58,690 nucleotides of DNA from Candidatus Fermentibacterota bacterium (GCA_014728175.1 WJMA01000001.1:1-58690), one strand, 5' to 3'. Positions 32,583-40,957 are shown, numbered from the stretch's first letter. Made by a program: numbers and translations. The notes: generated by a model from the sequence alone, not told the origin.

Positions 32583-32632
32583 GTCCAATCGAGTCCTGGA
32601 ATTCGGCCCGGCGTACTGGGAGGAGGAGCGAC

Positions 32633-34966
32633 ATGCGCTCATCGATTGTATTGATGGTGTTTGCGGTGATCACGGCGGCCGGCGGCCTTCCCGGTCCGGA
32701 GCCGCTTTTCGACTGGACCGCCTACCCCGAGGTTGGAGATGCCGACCTGGTGAATCCGGCGGGCTACGCGCTTTTTTCGGACGTAGGTCTCTCCATAGGC
32801 GTCTGCTACACCGACACTTCGCTGGAGGAGCCGGACAGGATCTCCCTGCGGTTTCCCGGGGGAGGCTTCTCCGGATGGTGGTGCGACGAGCAAAGCCTGA
32901 GACGCTTCGATAGCGGGGCCGGGATCGAGCTGTTCGGCGGAATGTCGTCCGTGGGAGTGGGATACACCTGGTTCGATCCCACGGTGGGGAACAGCCCCTG
33001 GGAGGGCCGGAAGGCCTGGCAGCTGGGATACCTGCTGAGGCCTGCCGAGTGGCTGAGCCTGGGGGCGGTGCGCCGAAGCGGCGCCGACCTCCCCTCGAGG
33101 GAGATAGACACCGAGTACCGCGTGGGGGTGGCCGGCAGACCCCTGGGGGATCGGTTGACCGTGGTGGCCAACTACAGGCTGGAATCGGACCACACCGAGG
33201 ACCTGCTCACCGGAGGCCTGGAGTACCGTCCGCTGCACGGCCTGGCGATATCCGCGGAAGCGGGAGAGGACTTCGTGAAGGCGGGTCTGTCCGCCGAGCT
33301 GGGATACCTGACCCTGTCCGGTACGGCCCGCAGCGACGAAAACGAGCTGTCCGGGGGACGGGCGGAGATCACGCTCACCTCCCGGGCCCGGGAGAACCTA
33401 CTCCGGGGGGGAGGACGGTTCGTCAGGTTCACCCCGGCGGAGACGGAGGAGGAGAGGACCCGCCCCTTCCTGGGCTCGGTGAGGCCCTGCTTCACCGACC
33501 GGATGCTCCTTCTGCACCGGCTGGCGCAGGATCCCTCCGTGGACGGGGTGATACTGGAAGTCAAGAAGGGAACGGGTTCCCTGGCCCAGGCCGAGGAGCT
33601 CAGAGGTGCGCTGCAGCGCCTTCGGGCCCGGGGAAAGAGGATCTATGTATTCCTGGAGAACGCCGGCAACGGGGACTACTACGTCGCTTCCCTGGCCGAC
33701 GAGATATACGTGCATCCCGGGGGAGGAGTGTCCTTCCTGGGCCTGTCGTCGTTCGGGTTTTTCGCCCGGGACTTCCTGGATAGAATAGGCATCTACCCCG
33801 ACATGATGCACATTGGTAAATACAAGAGTGCCAGCGACATGCTTACCAGATCTTCCATGTCCGAGGCCCAGAGGGAAGCCACCACCGCCTATCTGGGCTC
33901 CTCCCAGGAGGAGCTGGTGCGGGGGGTCAGCTCGGGTCGGGGCCTGGAGCCGGCCCAGTTGAGACTACTGATGGAGACCGGCCCGCATACGCCGTCCCGG
34001 GCGGTGCAGGCGGGGTTGGTAGACGCCACCGCTCACTCCGACGAGGTGGAGGACCTGGTGGAGGCCGACCTGGGCAGGAGCGTCAGCGTACTTCCCCTGG
34101 AGAGGTACTCCCGGGAGATACCGGTGGACAGGGAATGGGGACCGCAGCGTCACGTGGCCGTGGTGGTGGCCAGCGGCGCCATCTTTCAGGGAGAGAGCGG
34201 CGACGCTTTCCCCATGGGTGAGGTCCTGGGAAGCGAGTCCTACGCGGAGACGTTGGAGGAAGCGGTATCCGAGCCGGGAGTGGCCGCGCTGGTGGTGCGG
34301 ATAGATTCTCCGGGCGGAGACGGTCTGGCCAGCGAGGACATGCTACATGCCCTGGAGAGGGCCCGGGAGAAGGTGCCTGTGGTGGTATCGATGGGCACAG
34401 TGGCCGGTTCGGGCGGTTACTACATGGCCTGCGGGGCCGACGTGATATTCGCTGACCACATGACCCTGACCGGCTCGATAGGCGTTATTATGGGCAAGTT
34501 CTCGGTGAGGGACATGCTGACCTCGCTGGGCATCAATACGGAGGAGGTGGCCGGCGCTCCCCGCTCGGGAATGTGGAGCATGCTGCGCCGCTTCACCGAG
34601 GAGGAGAGGGTCGTCCAGAGGGAGCTTTTGGAGGACTCGTACCAGATGTTCGTGGACCGGGTGGCCGAGGGCAGGGGCATGACCTACTCCCAGGTCGATT
34701 CCGTGGCCCGGGGACGGGTCTGGACCGGCGCGGACGCCCTGGAAGAAGGCCTGGTGGACCGGATTGGGGGAGTGACGGACGCGGTGATGGCCGCGGCGCG
34801 AATGGGCGGAGTGGAGGCCGATCCCGTTCCCCGGGTGAGGATCTATCCCCGGCCCTCCTTCCCCGGGCAGATCGGGTTGCCCGGGTCCATGGCGTTCTCC
34901 GACCTGGAGGAGCTGCTCAGCACCACCGGCCCTCTGTACCTTATGCAGCCGGTGGTCATGGAGTGA
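32633..34966 (+). CDS. SppA-like S49 peptidase with extra N-terminal (barrel-like) domain
   Basis: The 777-residue protein has a cleavable-looking signal peptide (about 1-17) and then a 260-residue region rich in alternating hydrophobic and aromatic strands (GYALFSDVGLSIGVCYTD, WQLGYLLRPAEWLSLGAV, GLSAELGYLTLSGTAR). Tandem S49 domains follow (about 285-760). The catalytic dyad matches E. coli SppA: Lys398 in GKYKSASDML (first domain) and Ser593 in TVAGSGGYYMACGAD (second domain). SppA degrades leftover signal peptides and is normally held by one membrane helix; here the anchor is replaced by the long strand-rich region. It might place the enzyme at the outer membrane, but the fold is only inferred. 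It overlaps larE by 4 bp. Confidence 0.82.
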   Translation: MRSSIVLMVFAVITAAGGLPGPEPLFDWTAYPEVGDADLVNPAGYALFSDVGLSIGVCYTDTSLEEPDRISLRFPGGGFSGWWCDEQSLRRFDSGAGIELFGGMSSVGVGYTWFDPTVGNSPWEGRKAWQLGYLLRPAEWLSLGAVRRSGADLPSREIDTEYRVGVAGRPLGDRLTVVANYRLESDHTEDLLTGGLEYRPLHGLAISAEAGEDFVKAGLSAELGYLTLSGTARSDENELSGGRAEITLTSRARENLLRGGGRFVRFTPAETEEERTRPFLGSVRPCFTDRMLLLHRLAQDPSVDGVILEVKKGTGSLAQAEELRGALQRLRARGKRIYVFLENAGNGDYYVASLADEIYVHPGGGVSFLGLSSFGFFARDFLDRIGIYPDMMHIGKYKSASDMLTRSSMSEAQREATTAYLGSSQEELVRGVSSGRGLEPAQLRLLMETGPHTPSRAVQAGLVDATAHSDEVEDLVEADLGRSVSVLPLERYSREIPVDREWGPQRHVAVVVASGAIFQGESGDAFPMGEVLGSESYAETLEEAVSEPGVAALVVRIDSPGGDGLASEDMLHALERAREKVPVVVSMGTVAGSGGYYMACGADVIFADHMTLTGSIGVIMGKFSVRDMLTSLGINTEEVAGAPRSGMWSMLRRFTEEERVVQRELLEDSYQMFVDRVAEGRGMTYSQVDSVARGRVWTGADALEEGLVDRIGGVTDAVMAAARMGGVEADPVPRVRIYPRPSFPGQIGLPGSMAFSDLEELLSTTGPLYLMQPVVME

Positions 34967-35757
34967 GCCCGGAAACCACCCCCCTCGATCCCGAGGTGCT
35001 TCCGACCGAGCTGCTGGACGTTCTAAGCCCACTTCCCTCCGCCTGCGTAATGCTCTCCGGAGGCATCGACAGCGAGGTCCTGCTTCGGGGCGCCGTGCTG
35101 GCCGGGGGGGAGGAAAACGTACTCGCGCTGACCGCCGACTCCCCGCTGCTGGCAGACCATTACCGAAGGTTGGTCCGGAGGATTGCCAAAGCGGTGGGGG
35201 TCCGGCACGAGCTGGTGACCTGGGCTCCCCTGGAGGTTGCCGGTTTGGTGGAGAACGGCCCCGACCGGTGCTACCATTGCAAGAGGGAGATGTACCGGGT
35301 GATGGAGGAGCGGGGACGGGAGCTGGGCTTCGGCGAGGTTCTGGACGGAACCAACGCGGACGATTTCGAGACGGATCGCCCGGGCCTCAGAGCCGCCGCG
35401 GAGGCCGGAGTGCTTCACCCCCTGGCCCGGGCCGGCCTGGGAGAGTCGGACGTGCGGCGGCTGGCCCAGTCACTGGGGGCGCTGAAGCCGGACCGGCCTT
35501 CGGACTCCTGTCTGGCCACCAGAATGGAGGAAGGATGCAGGCTGACCAGGGAGGATCTGGGACTGGTGGAGCGGATGGAGGCCCCTCTCCGCCCCATGGT
35601 GAAGAAGCGCTTCCGGGTGCACCTGTACGGACCGGTGGCTGTGGTTCACTACAGGGAGAGAGACGCCACGGCGGTGAACCGGATGCGCAAGACGATGAAG
35701 GACATGGCCCGGGAGTCGGGAGTGAGGAGGATCAGATTCATCCTGGAAGACGCCTAG
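34963..35757 (+). CDS. larE: LarE, ATP-dependent sulfur transferase
   Basis: The 264-residue PP-loop protein is of the LarE family. LarE adenylates the LarB product and installs the two thiocarboxylates of the NPN cofactor. The PP-loop is SGGIDSEVL (residues 32-40). Cys103 and Cys106 in RCYHCKREMY, with Cys183 in SDSCLATRM, give the three-Cys pattern of LarE proteins thought to bind a [4Fe-4S] cluster. The single-Cys form instead sacrifices its own cysteine sulfur. HYRERDATAVN and RRIRFILEDA close the chain. The GTG start overlaps the SppA-like stop. larE is about 25 kb from larB and larC, so the pathway genes are split. LarA is not in the window. Confidence 0.88.
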   Translation: MSPETTPLDPEVLPTELLDVLSPLPSACVMLSGGIDSEVLLRGAVLAGGEENVLALTADSPLLADHYRRLVRRIAKAVGVRHELVTWAPLEVAGLVENGPDRCYHCKREMYRVMEERGRELGFGEVLDGTNADDFETDRPGLRAAAEAGVLHPLARAGLGESDVRRLAQSLGALKPDRPSDSCLATRMEEGCRLTREDLGLVERMEAPLRPMVKKRFRVHLYGPVAVVHYRERDATAVNRMRKTMKDMARESGVRRIRFILEDA

Positions 35758-35786
35758 CGGCGCCTAGCGGGCGCCTCGCCTAGCGG
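35751..35786. repeat. Three copies of CGCCTAGCGG at the end of larE
   Basis: CGCCTAGCGG occurs at 35751-35760, 35761-35770 and 35777-35786. The first copy includes the larE TAG stop. The last overlaps the start of the inverted-repeat element. This could reflect repeated slippage or the footprint of element insertion. Confidence 0.6.
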
Positions 35787-35875
35787 GGACGGGGGAATTG
35801 TAAACGCGAGATAAAATGACTTCCTCTGACCGTCGAATATGCAATTTATTTAAGGTTTAACATTCCCCCGTCCCC
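35785..35875. mobile_element. 91-bp terminal-inverted-repeat element between convergent genes
   Basis: GGGGACGGGGGAAT (35785-35798) and ATTCCCCCGTCCCC (35862-35875) are perfect 14-bp inverted copies. The pairing continues inward (TGTAAAC against the mirrored GTTAAAC) to 19 of 21 bp. The interior is AT-rich, with no reading frame. The element fills the gap from larE to the stop of the next minus-strand gene (35876-35878). It is shaped like the element at 19736-19873, whose ends also begin GGGAC. A MITE-like element and a long-loop bidirectional terminator both fit. Confidence 0.55.
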
Positions 35876-36211
35876 CTAAGGGTTGTCGGGGGTAAAGGCT
35901 CTTCCCAGAAGCCAGGCCACTGGGACCCAGAGGATGGCCACGCCCAGGAAGAACCAGAAGGCCCGGTCGATCCCCAGGTCGGGGCCGTGAAGGCTTACTA
36001 TCGCGTCGGCGCCCCAGCCCATCAGCATCAGGCCGAGAACCACGTTGCCGCGCTCCCGGACGCCTCTGGCGATCGAAGCCAACCCTACTATCACGAAAAA
36101 CAGCGGCCACCACCTGCCCAGGTCGACGCCCAGGCCCAGAAGCACCAGAAGCACGCCTACGCCACCGAACAGAACCGCGAAGATGATCCAATTGCGTGTA
36201 GCCAGTCCCAT
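35876..36211 (-). CDS. Small membrane protein (LiaF/DUF5668-like)
   Basis: The 111-residue protein has about four hydrophobic helices: WIIFAVLFGGVGVLLVLLG, WWPLFFVIVGLASIA, VVLGLMLMGWGADAI and AFWFFLGVAILWVPVAWLL. The WPLFFVIVGL segment is typical of the LiaI/LiaF-like transmembrane domain found in envelope-stress proteins. No soluble domain or partner motif is seen. It starts 4 bp after the lipoprotein stop (36216) and ends flush with the inverted-repeat element. It is part of the same minus-strand unit as the lipoprotein and the DUF1015 gene. Confidence 0.7.
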   Translation of the reverse strand: MGLATRNWIIFAVLFGGVGVLLVLLGLGVDLGRWWPLFFVIVGLASIARGVRERGNVVLGLMLMGWGADAIVSLHGPDLGIDRAFWFFLGVAILWVPVAWLLGRAFTPDNP

Positions 36212-36215
36212 TTTC

Positions 36216-36698
36216 CTACCTTTCGATGGGGGGCTCCAGGCTGGTCAGGTCGACCAGCCACTCGCCTTCGATCCGCCTTGCGACTATGGTCTGCAGCCCT
36301 TCGTCCGTGTCCAGCACCACCGCGGCCACCCCGGAGTCGGGATAGGTGACCGATTCCACCGTGGTGCTCAGCTCCGAGGGGTCGCCGGAAGCCCGTATCA
36401 ACCTGACGAAAAGGTCCTTTCCGGTGAGAGACTCGAACTCCTCCCTGGTCATCTCCCCGGCTATCCTGTTGGCCGCGTCCCGGGCCTCGGTCCAGCCGAA
36501 CTTGTGCAACAGCACGACGGTGGAGTCGTAGAGCTGGTGGGTCTGTGGGGTGAGGAGGTTCCAGGCCGTGTCGTAACTGGAGTCGGCCAGAGCCCGGGTG
36601 AAGTCCAGCACGGTCTGGGAAGCCTCCCCGCCGGGGCCGCAGCCGGCCAGGGCCAGCAGGGCCGCAAACCCGAGAGTCAGTCCCTCCCGGAGGGTCAT
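36216..36698 (-). CDS. Lipoprotein with NTF2-like domain (function unknown)
   Basis: The 160-residue protein has a lipobox LALAGC (Cys20) followed by about 140 residues. VLDFTRALADSSYDTAWNLLTPQTHQLYDS and the strand-rich C-terminal half (VAAVVLDTDEGLQTIVARRI, GEWLVDLTSL) recall small NTF2-like/DUF4878 lipoproteins. These often occur in envelope-associated operons. No catalytic residues are recognised. The ATG overlaps the DUF1015 stop (ATGA), which implies translational coupling. Confidence 0.7.
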   Translation of the reverse strand: MTLREGLTLGFAALLALAGCGPGGEASQTVLDFTRALADSSYDTAWNLLTPQTHQLYDSTVVLLHKFGWTEARDAANRIAGEMTREEFESLTGKDLFVRLIRASGDPSELSTTVESVTYPDSGVAAVVLDTDEGLQTIVARRIEGEWLVDLTSLEPPIER

Positions 36699-37930
36699 AG
36701 TACGTGCACCACTATTCCGCTGCGGAGCTTGGGCTCGAACCAGGTGGACTTCGGCGGCATGACCCGGCCGGACTCTGCAACGTTCATCAGCTGGTCTATC
36801 GTGGTCGGGTACATGGAGAAGGCGACGCTATACTCCCCGGAGTCAACCAGCCTCTCCAGCTCCCCTGTGCCCCGGATTCCTCCCACGAAGTCTATGCGGT
36901 CGGACTTCCGGGGGTCCTCTATGCCCAGCACGGGCGACAGGAGGTTCTCCTGCAGTATGCTGGCGTCCAGGTTGCCCACGGGGTCGGAGGGATCGAACGT
37001 GCCCTCCCGGGGTTTGAGGCCGAACCATTCGCCGGACAGGTACATGGAGTAGCGCCGGGGCGAACCGGGCGAGGGGTTGGCTCCCTCGGTCAGCTCGAAG
37101 CTTCGGCCCACCCGGGAAAGGAACGATTCCTCCTCCATGCCGGCCAGGTCCGAGACCACCCTGTTGTACGGAAGTATCTTCATGTGGCTCTTCGGGAACA
37201 GCACTGCCAGGAAGAAGTTGTACTCCTCGTCTCCGGTGTGGTTGGGGTTGGTCTCCCTCCGCTTCCGGGCGACGATGGTGCCCGCGGCGCTGCGGTGATG
37301 GCCGTCGGCCACGTACAGGGTGGGCAGGCCGGCGAAGGCCTCTACTATTCCCCGGACCCGATCCTCTTCGGTAACCTTCCAGAAGGTATGGCGAACGCCG
37401 TCCTCGGCGGTGAAGTCGTACACGGGCTCCTCCGAGCAGACCTCATCCCGGATCCCGCCGAGGGCGGGCAGGTCCGGGTAGGTGAGGAAAACCGGGCCGG
37501 AGTGCGCGTTCTGGGCCTCGATGTGGCGCACTCTGTCCCTCTCCTTCGCCTCCCGGGTATGCTCGTGCTTCTTTATGACGTCGTTCTCGTAGTCGACCGC
37601 CGATACGCAGGCCACCAGCCCGGTCTGGGAGTGATCGTCCATAATCTGCCTGTAGAAATAGAAGAGCGGATGCGGATCCTGTATCATGGAGCCGTCCTCC
37701 ATCAGGGATCTTAGGTTGGCGGCCCCCTGCCTGTACACCTGGTCGCTGTAGAGGTCGACCGACGGGTCCAGGTCCACCTCCGGCTTAACCACCCGCAAAA
37801 AGCTGAGGGGATTGTCCCTTACCATCTCTCTGGCCTCGTCCGAGTCCAGCACGTCGTAGGGCGGCGAGGCCACCTTCGCCACCAGATCCGGGCGGGGTCT
37901 GAGGCCTCTGAACGGTCTTACAACAGCCAT
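36695..37930 (-). CDS. DUF1015-family protein
   Basis: The 411-residue protein is of the widespread DUF1015 family. The N-terminal PFRGLRPRPD...ASPPYDVLDSDEAR block is the family signature, followed by NPLSFLRVVKPE, the KHEHTREAKERDR segment and LYVADGHHRSAAG near residue 210. The last resembles the phosphate-binding loop of ParB/sulfiredoxin-like kinases (ADGHHR), and the family has been proposed to include free-serine-kinase relatives; that activity is not established here. The ATG at 37930 has an AAGGAG stretch upstream. It is followed by the lipoprotein and the small membrane protein in one unit. Confidence 0.82.
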   Translation of the reverse strand: MAVVRPFRGLRPRPDLVAKVASPPYDVLDSDEAREMVRDNPLSFLRVVKPEVDLDPSVDLYSDQVYRQGAANLRSLMEDGSMIQDPHPLFYFYRQIMDDHSQTGLVACVSAVDYENDVIKKHEHTREAKERDRVRHIEAQNAHSGPVFLTYPDLPALGGIRDEVCSEEPVYDFTAEDGVRHTFWKVTEEDRVRGIVEAFAGLPTLYVADGHHRSAAGTIVARKRRETNPNHTGDEEYNFFLAVLFPKSHMKILPYNRVVSDLAGMEEESFLSRVGRSFELTEGANPSPGSPRRYSMYLSGEWFGLKPREGTFDPSDPVGNLDASILQENLLSPVLGIEDPRKSDRIDFVGGIRGTGELERLVDSGEYSVAFSMYPTTIDQLMNVAESGRVMPPKSTWFEPKLRSGIVVHVL

Positions 37931-38053
37931 CTCCTTCTCCTTAATAGTGCCGGTACGATAGAGAATTTGCGAGAGTAAAGCGAAGCGACCCCCGGCCGAC
38001 TGGATATTCTATCCCCAACTGCTGCATGATGTAAAGTAGGCGCCCCATCGCCT

Positions 38054-39076
38054 TCAGAACTGCTCGTCGAAACCGGTGGCCATCTTGAAGCCCTCGGGGG
38101 AGAACGCGAAGTCGGCCACCATTACCACTCCTCCGGGCAGGTAGAGCCTTCCTCCCAGGCCGGCGTCGAAGTGCAACTCGTCCATGCGCAGGCCGGGTAG
38201 GCCGTCCGCCACCTCGCCGGCGTCCAGGAAGCCCACCAGGCCCACCCCCATGCTGCGTCGGCCCCTGCCCATTCTGTAGACCAGCTGTCGCAGCTCGAGG
38301 TTGCCAACAACGAAAACGTTTCCCGAGAAGCGGTTGTCATCGTAGCCTCGCAGGCCCTGGTCGTATCCCAGGTACTGCTGGAACCAGAACGGGGTCCGGG
38401 AGGTCCCGAAGTGCCGGGAGAGGTTTCCATGGATTCCCAGAACAGTGGTCTGCGACAGGGGAACGAATAGCGCGGCGCCTCCCCCCGCCCGGGAGTAAGA
38501 GACGTCGCTTCCCTCCTGGTGAAGCAACGAGAGGTAGACGTAGCCGGGCAGCGGGGAGTCGAAGCGCCTGCGGGCCTCCAGGGCCGGACCTGCGGTCCAC
38601 TCAGACCCGTAGTGCTCGGTGGGTGAGGTGCGCCACAGGGAGTCGCTCTCCCTCCGGTACACGGTGGAGTGACGCAGCACGCCGCCGAGCGAGAGGTCCG
38701 TCCCGTCCAGGACCTCCAGCCCGGCCAGAAGGCTCAGGTGCTGGAACTCGGTGTCGTACTCCGCGTATACGTCCGGGTCGCCTCCGTTGCCGTAACCGTA
38801 GAACCTCCGGTCGAACCTCTTCTCTACCCTCAGCTCGGCGTCCAGGCCTACCGGGGTTCGGCTCAGGTGGAGCTCGGGCACCAGAGAGATCTCTCCCTTG
38901 GTGCTCCAGGAGGCCGTGGTCCGGAACCTTCCCTGGCTCCACCGGGTGCCCACCAGCCCGCCCAGGATGAACCCGGCCGTCGAGCTGTAGCCGGCGACCG
39001 GATAGATGTGCCATGCCGCCGGGCCGGAGCAAAGGATCGCCAGCGGCAGCACCAGCCGCAGCGCTCTGCCAATCAT
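38054..39076 (-). CDS. Omp85/BamA-like outer-membrane barrel protein
   Basis: The 340-residue protein has a signal peptide (about 1-20) followed directly by a transmembrane beta-barrel, with no POTRA domains. The hallmark Omp85 loop-6 motif is in YDQGLRGYDDNRFSGNV (VRGF/Y-type), and the last residue is Phe (ATGFDEQF), the usual C-terminal signal for outer-membrane insertion. POTRA-less barrels of this size resemble the surface-antigen family. It could export or translocate something across the outer membrane; the substrate is unknown. It is divergent from the glycan operon, with a palindrome-flanked TATAAT promoter between. Confidence 0.8.
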   Translation of the reverse strand: MIGRALRLVLPLAILCSGPAAWHIYPVAGYSSTAGFILGGLVGTRWSQGRFRTTASWSTKGEISLVPELHLSRTPVGLDAELRVEKRFDRRFYGYGNGGDPDVYAEYDTEFQHLSLLAGLEVLDGTDLSLGGVLRHSTVYRRESDSLWRTSPTEHYGSEWTAGPALEARRRFDSPLPGYVYLSLLHQEGSDVSYSRAGGGAALFVPLSQTTVLGIHGNLSRHFGTSRTPFWFQQYLGYDQGLRGYDDNRFSGNVFVVGNLELRQLVYRMGRGRRSMGVGLVGFLDAGEVADGLPGLRMDELHFDAGLGGRLYLPGGVVMVADFAFSPEGFKMATGFDEQF

Positions 39077-39098
39077 CTACCGCCTTCCGAATCCGCGT

Positions 39099-39158
39099 GG
39101 GTTACCGTTCCCGACCGGTCGGGGGATTATAAGCCGGCCCGATCCGGGAACGTAACCC
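39099..39158. promoter_or_regulatory. Interrupted palindrome around the divergent promoters
   Basis: GGGTTACCGTTCCCG (39099-39113) and CGGGAACGTAACCC (39145-39158) are inverted copies with one extra base. They enclose a minus-strand TATAAT (about 39127-39132) that would drive the Omp85-like gene, with TTACGT 18 bp upstream on the same strand. The plus-strand glycan operon has a TATATT (39197-39202) about 24 bp before its start. The layout suits a shared regulator site or a structured leader. Confidence 0.45.
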
Positions 39159-39225
39159 CGCCCCACCCGCGGTGTGGCGGGTCCAGCGCCTTTGGCTATA
39201 TTCTGGACCATCGGGAGGGGATGCC

Positions 39226-39930
39226 TTGAACAAGCCACTGGTGATCGTTCCCACTTACAACGAGTTGGACAACATTAGAGCGTTGACTCCCCGGCTTCTG
39301 GAGCTTCCCATAGACGTCGACGTCCTGGTGGTGGACGACAACAGCCCGGACGGAACCGGGGACGCGGTACGGGAGATGGCCGCCGGAGGCAGGGTGCACT
39401 TGCTGGAAAGGCCGGGCAAGCAGGGCCTGGGCCAAGCCTACGTGGCCGGCTTCCATTGGGCGCTGGAGCGGGACTACGATCTGATAGTCCAGATGGATGC
39501 AGACTTCTCGCACAATCCCCAGAAGGTGCCCGAGCTGGTGGAAGCGCTGGAGGAGTGCGACCTGGCCATAGGCTCGCGCTACTGCAGCGGGGTGAACGTG
39601 GTGAACTGGCCTTTGAGCAGGTTGCTGCTCTCGTACTTCGCCAACCGGTACACCAAGCTGATCACCGGCCTGCCGGTCAACGATGCTACGGGGGGCTTCA
39701 AGGCCTTCCGCCGCAGCGCACTGGCAAAGCTGGACCTGTCACAGATAAAGAGCGATGGATACTCGTTCCAGATAGAAGTAACCTACAAGCTACACAAGTC
39801 GGGATGTACGGTGATGGAGATCCCCATAATCTTCGTGGACAGGCACGCTGGAACGTCCAAGATGACCAAGAGGATAGTCTGGGAAGCGGTGTGGATGGTC
39901 TGGCACCTGCGGTTTCCCTGGCTGATCTAA
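39226..39930 (+). CDS. Polyprenol-phosphate mannose synthase-like glycosyltransferase (GT2)
   Basis: The 234-residue GT-A protein resembles dolichol/polyprenol-phosphate mannose synthases. It has VIVPTYNELDNI at the N-terminus, VLVVDDNSPDGTGD (about 27-40), LIVQMDADFSHNP with the DxD metal site (about 87), AIGSRYCSGVNVVNWP and GFKAFRRSAL. There is no C-terminal membrane domain, so it is the short type. It makes a lipid-phosphate-linked sugar on the inner face for later membrane transferases such as the gene at 40944. TTG 39226 follows GGGAGGGG; longer frames to 39172 lack a ribosome site. It starts the glycan operon. Confidence 0.85.
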   Translation: MNKPLVIVPTYNELDNIRALTPRLLELPIDVDVLVVDDNSPDGTGDAVREMAAGGRVHLLERPGKQGLGQAYVAGFHWALERDYDLIVQMDADFSHNPQKVPELVEALEECDLAIGSRYCSGVNVVNWPLSRLLLSYFANRYTKLITGLPVNDATGGFKAFRRSALAKLDLSQIKSDGYSFQIEVTYKLHKSGCTVMEIPIIFVDRHAGTSKMTKRIVWEAVWMVWHLRFPWLI

Positions 39931-39988
39931 GGCCTTTTTCCCCAAGCTCCGCCCGATCCCCGGGGTGGGCGGCTCGTGGTGAATCGAC

Positions 39989-40957
39989 ATGGAAGTAAGA
40001 CAGCTGGTCGAGGCGGACAGGGACGCGTGGGCCGACTTCGTCCACAGGTCCAACAACGGCACCGTGTTCCATCTGCCGCAGTTCCTCGATTACCATCCGC
40101 CGGACAGGTTCGACGACCACCATCTGACGGTCGAGGACGGCGGGGAGATGCTGGCCGTGGTTCCGGGGGCGCTTTCCGAGGTGGAGGGAGAGACCTGGTT
40201 CTCCTCCTACCCCGGCGCCTCCTACGGGGGCCCGGTCATTCCCGACCGGATGGGGCTGCGGAAGGTGGAAAAGGTTATGGACGCCGTGGTCGGGTACTGC
40301 CGGGACCGGGGCTGGGAAGGAGTCCGGATGACTATTCCTCCCCAGGTCTACTTCCGCCGGCCTCACAACTACATCGATTTCGCCTTGTCCAAGCAGGGCC
40401 TGGGCTACTCGAAGCGCGAGCTCTCCGCGGTGATCGACCTCTCCCGGTTCGGCGAGGAGGTGGACCTGGCCTTCAGGTCGTCGGCCCGTAGAGGGGTGCG
40501 CAAGGCGATCAAGAACGGGATAAGGGTCGAGGAGAACGATGACTTCGGGGCCTTCTATCCGGTACTGGAAACCAACCTCAAGGACAGGCACGGGGTCAGG
40601 CCCACCCATACCCTGGAGGAGCTCTTCCTGCTGCGGAAGCTCCTGGGCGGCGAGAAGGTAAGGCAGTTCGTGGCGGTCGACGACCGGGACAGGATACTGG
40701 CGGGAATGGTAATGTTCCACTGCAACCCCCGGGTGACCCTCGCCTTCTACATATCGCACGACGAGGAATTCCAGAAGCTCCGCCCCGTGAACCTCCTGTA
40801 CAGGGAGGTGATCGACTGGGCCCGACAGATGGGTTACCGCTACCTCGACTTAGGCACCTTCACCCTGGAGATGGACGTGAATTACGGGCTGTGTCGGTTC
40901 AAGGAGTCGTTCACCGCCCGGGGAAGGTTCAGGGACACTTTCAGTGGCCGTATCTGA
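39989..40957 (+). CDS. FemAB/GNAT-like aminoacyl- or acyltransferase
   Basis: The 322-residue protein has the double-GNAT fold of FemAB-like and Acetyltransf_6 proteins. Visible are FVHRSNNGTVFHLPQFLDY (start), FSSYPGASYGGPVIPD, DLAFRSSARRGVRKAIKNG (the R-x-x-R-x-x-K linker typical of this group) and VNLLYREVIDWARQMGYRYLDLGTF near the end. Relatives add amino acids to peptidoglycan bridges or acyl/amino groups to exopolysaccharide sugars. In this operon a role in modifying the surface polymer is likely, but the substrate is not visible. Its end overlaps the next gene by 14 bp. Confidence 0.75.
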   Translation: MEVRQLVEADRDAWADFVHRSNNGTVFHLPQFLDYHPPDRFDDHHLTVEDGGEMLAVVPGALSEVEGETWFSSYPGASYGGPVIPDRMGLRKVEKVMDAVVGYCRDRGWEGVRMTIPPQVYFRRPHNYIDFALSKQGLGYSKRELSAVIDLSRFGEEVDLAFRSSARRGVRKAIKNGIRVEENDDFGAFYPVLETNLKDRHGVRPTHTLEELFLLRKLLGGEKVRQFVAVDDRDRILAGMVMFHCNPRVTLAFYISHDEEFQKLRPVNLLYREVIDWARQMGYRYLDLGTFTLEMDVNYGLCRFKESFTARGRFRDTFSGRI

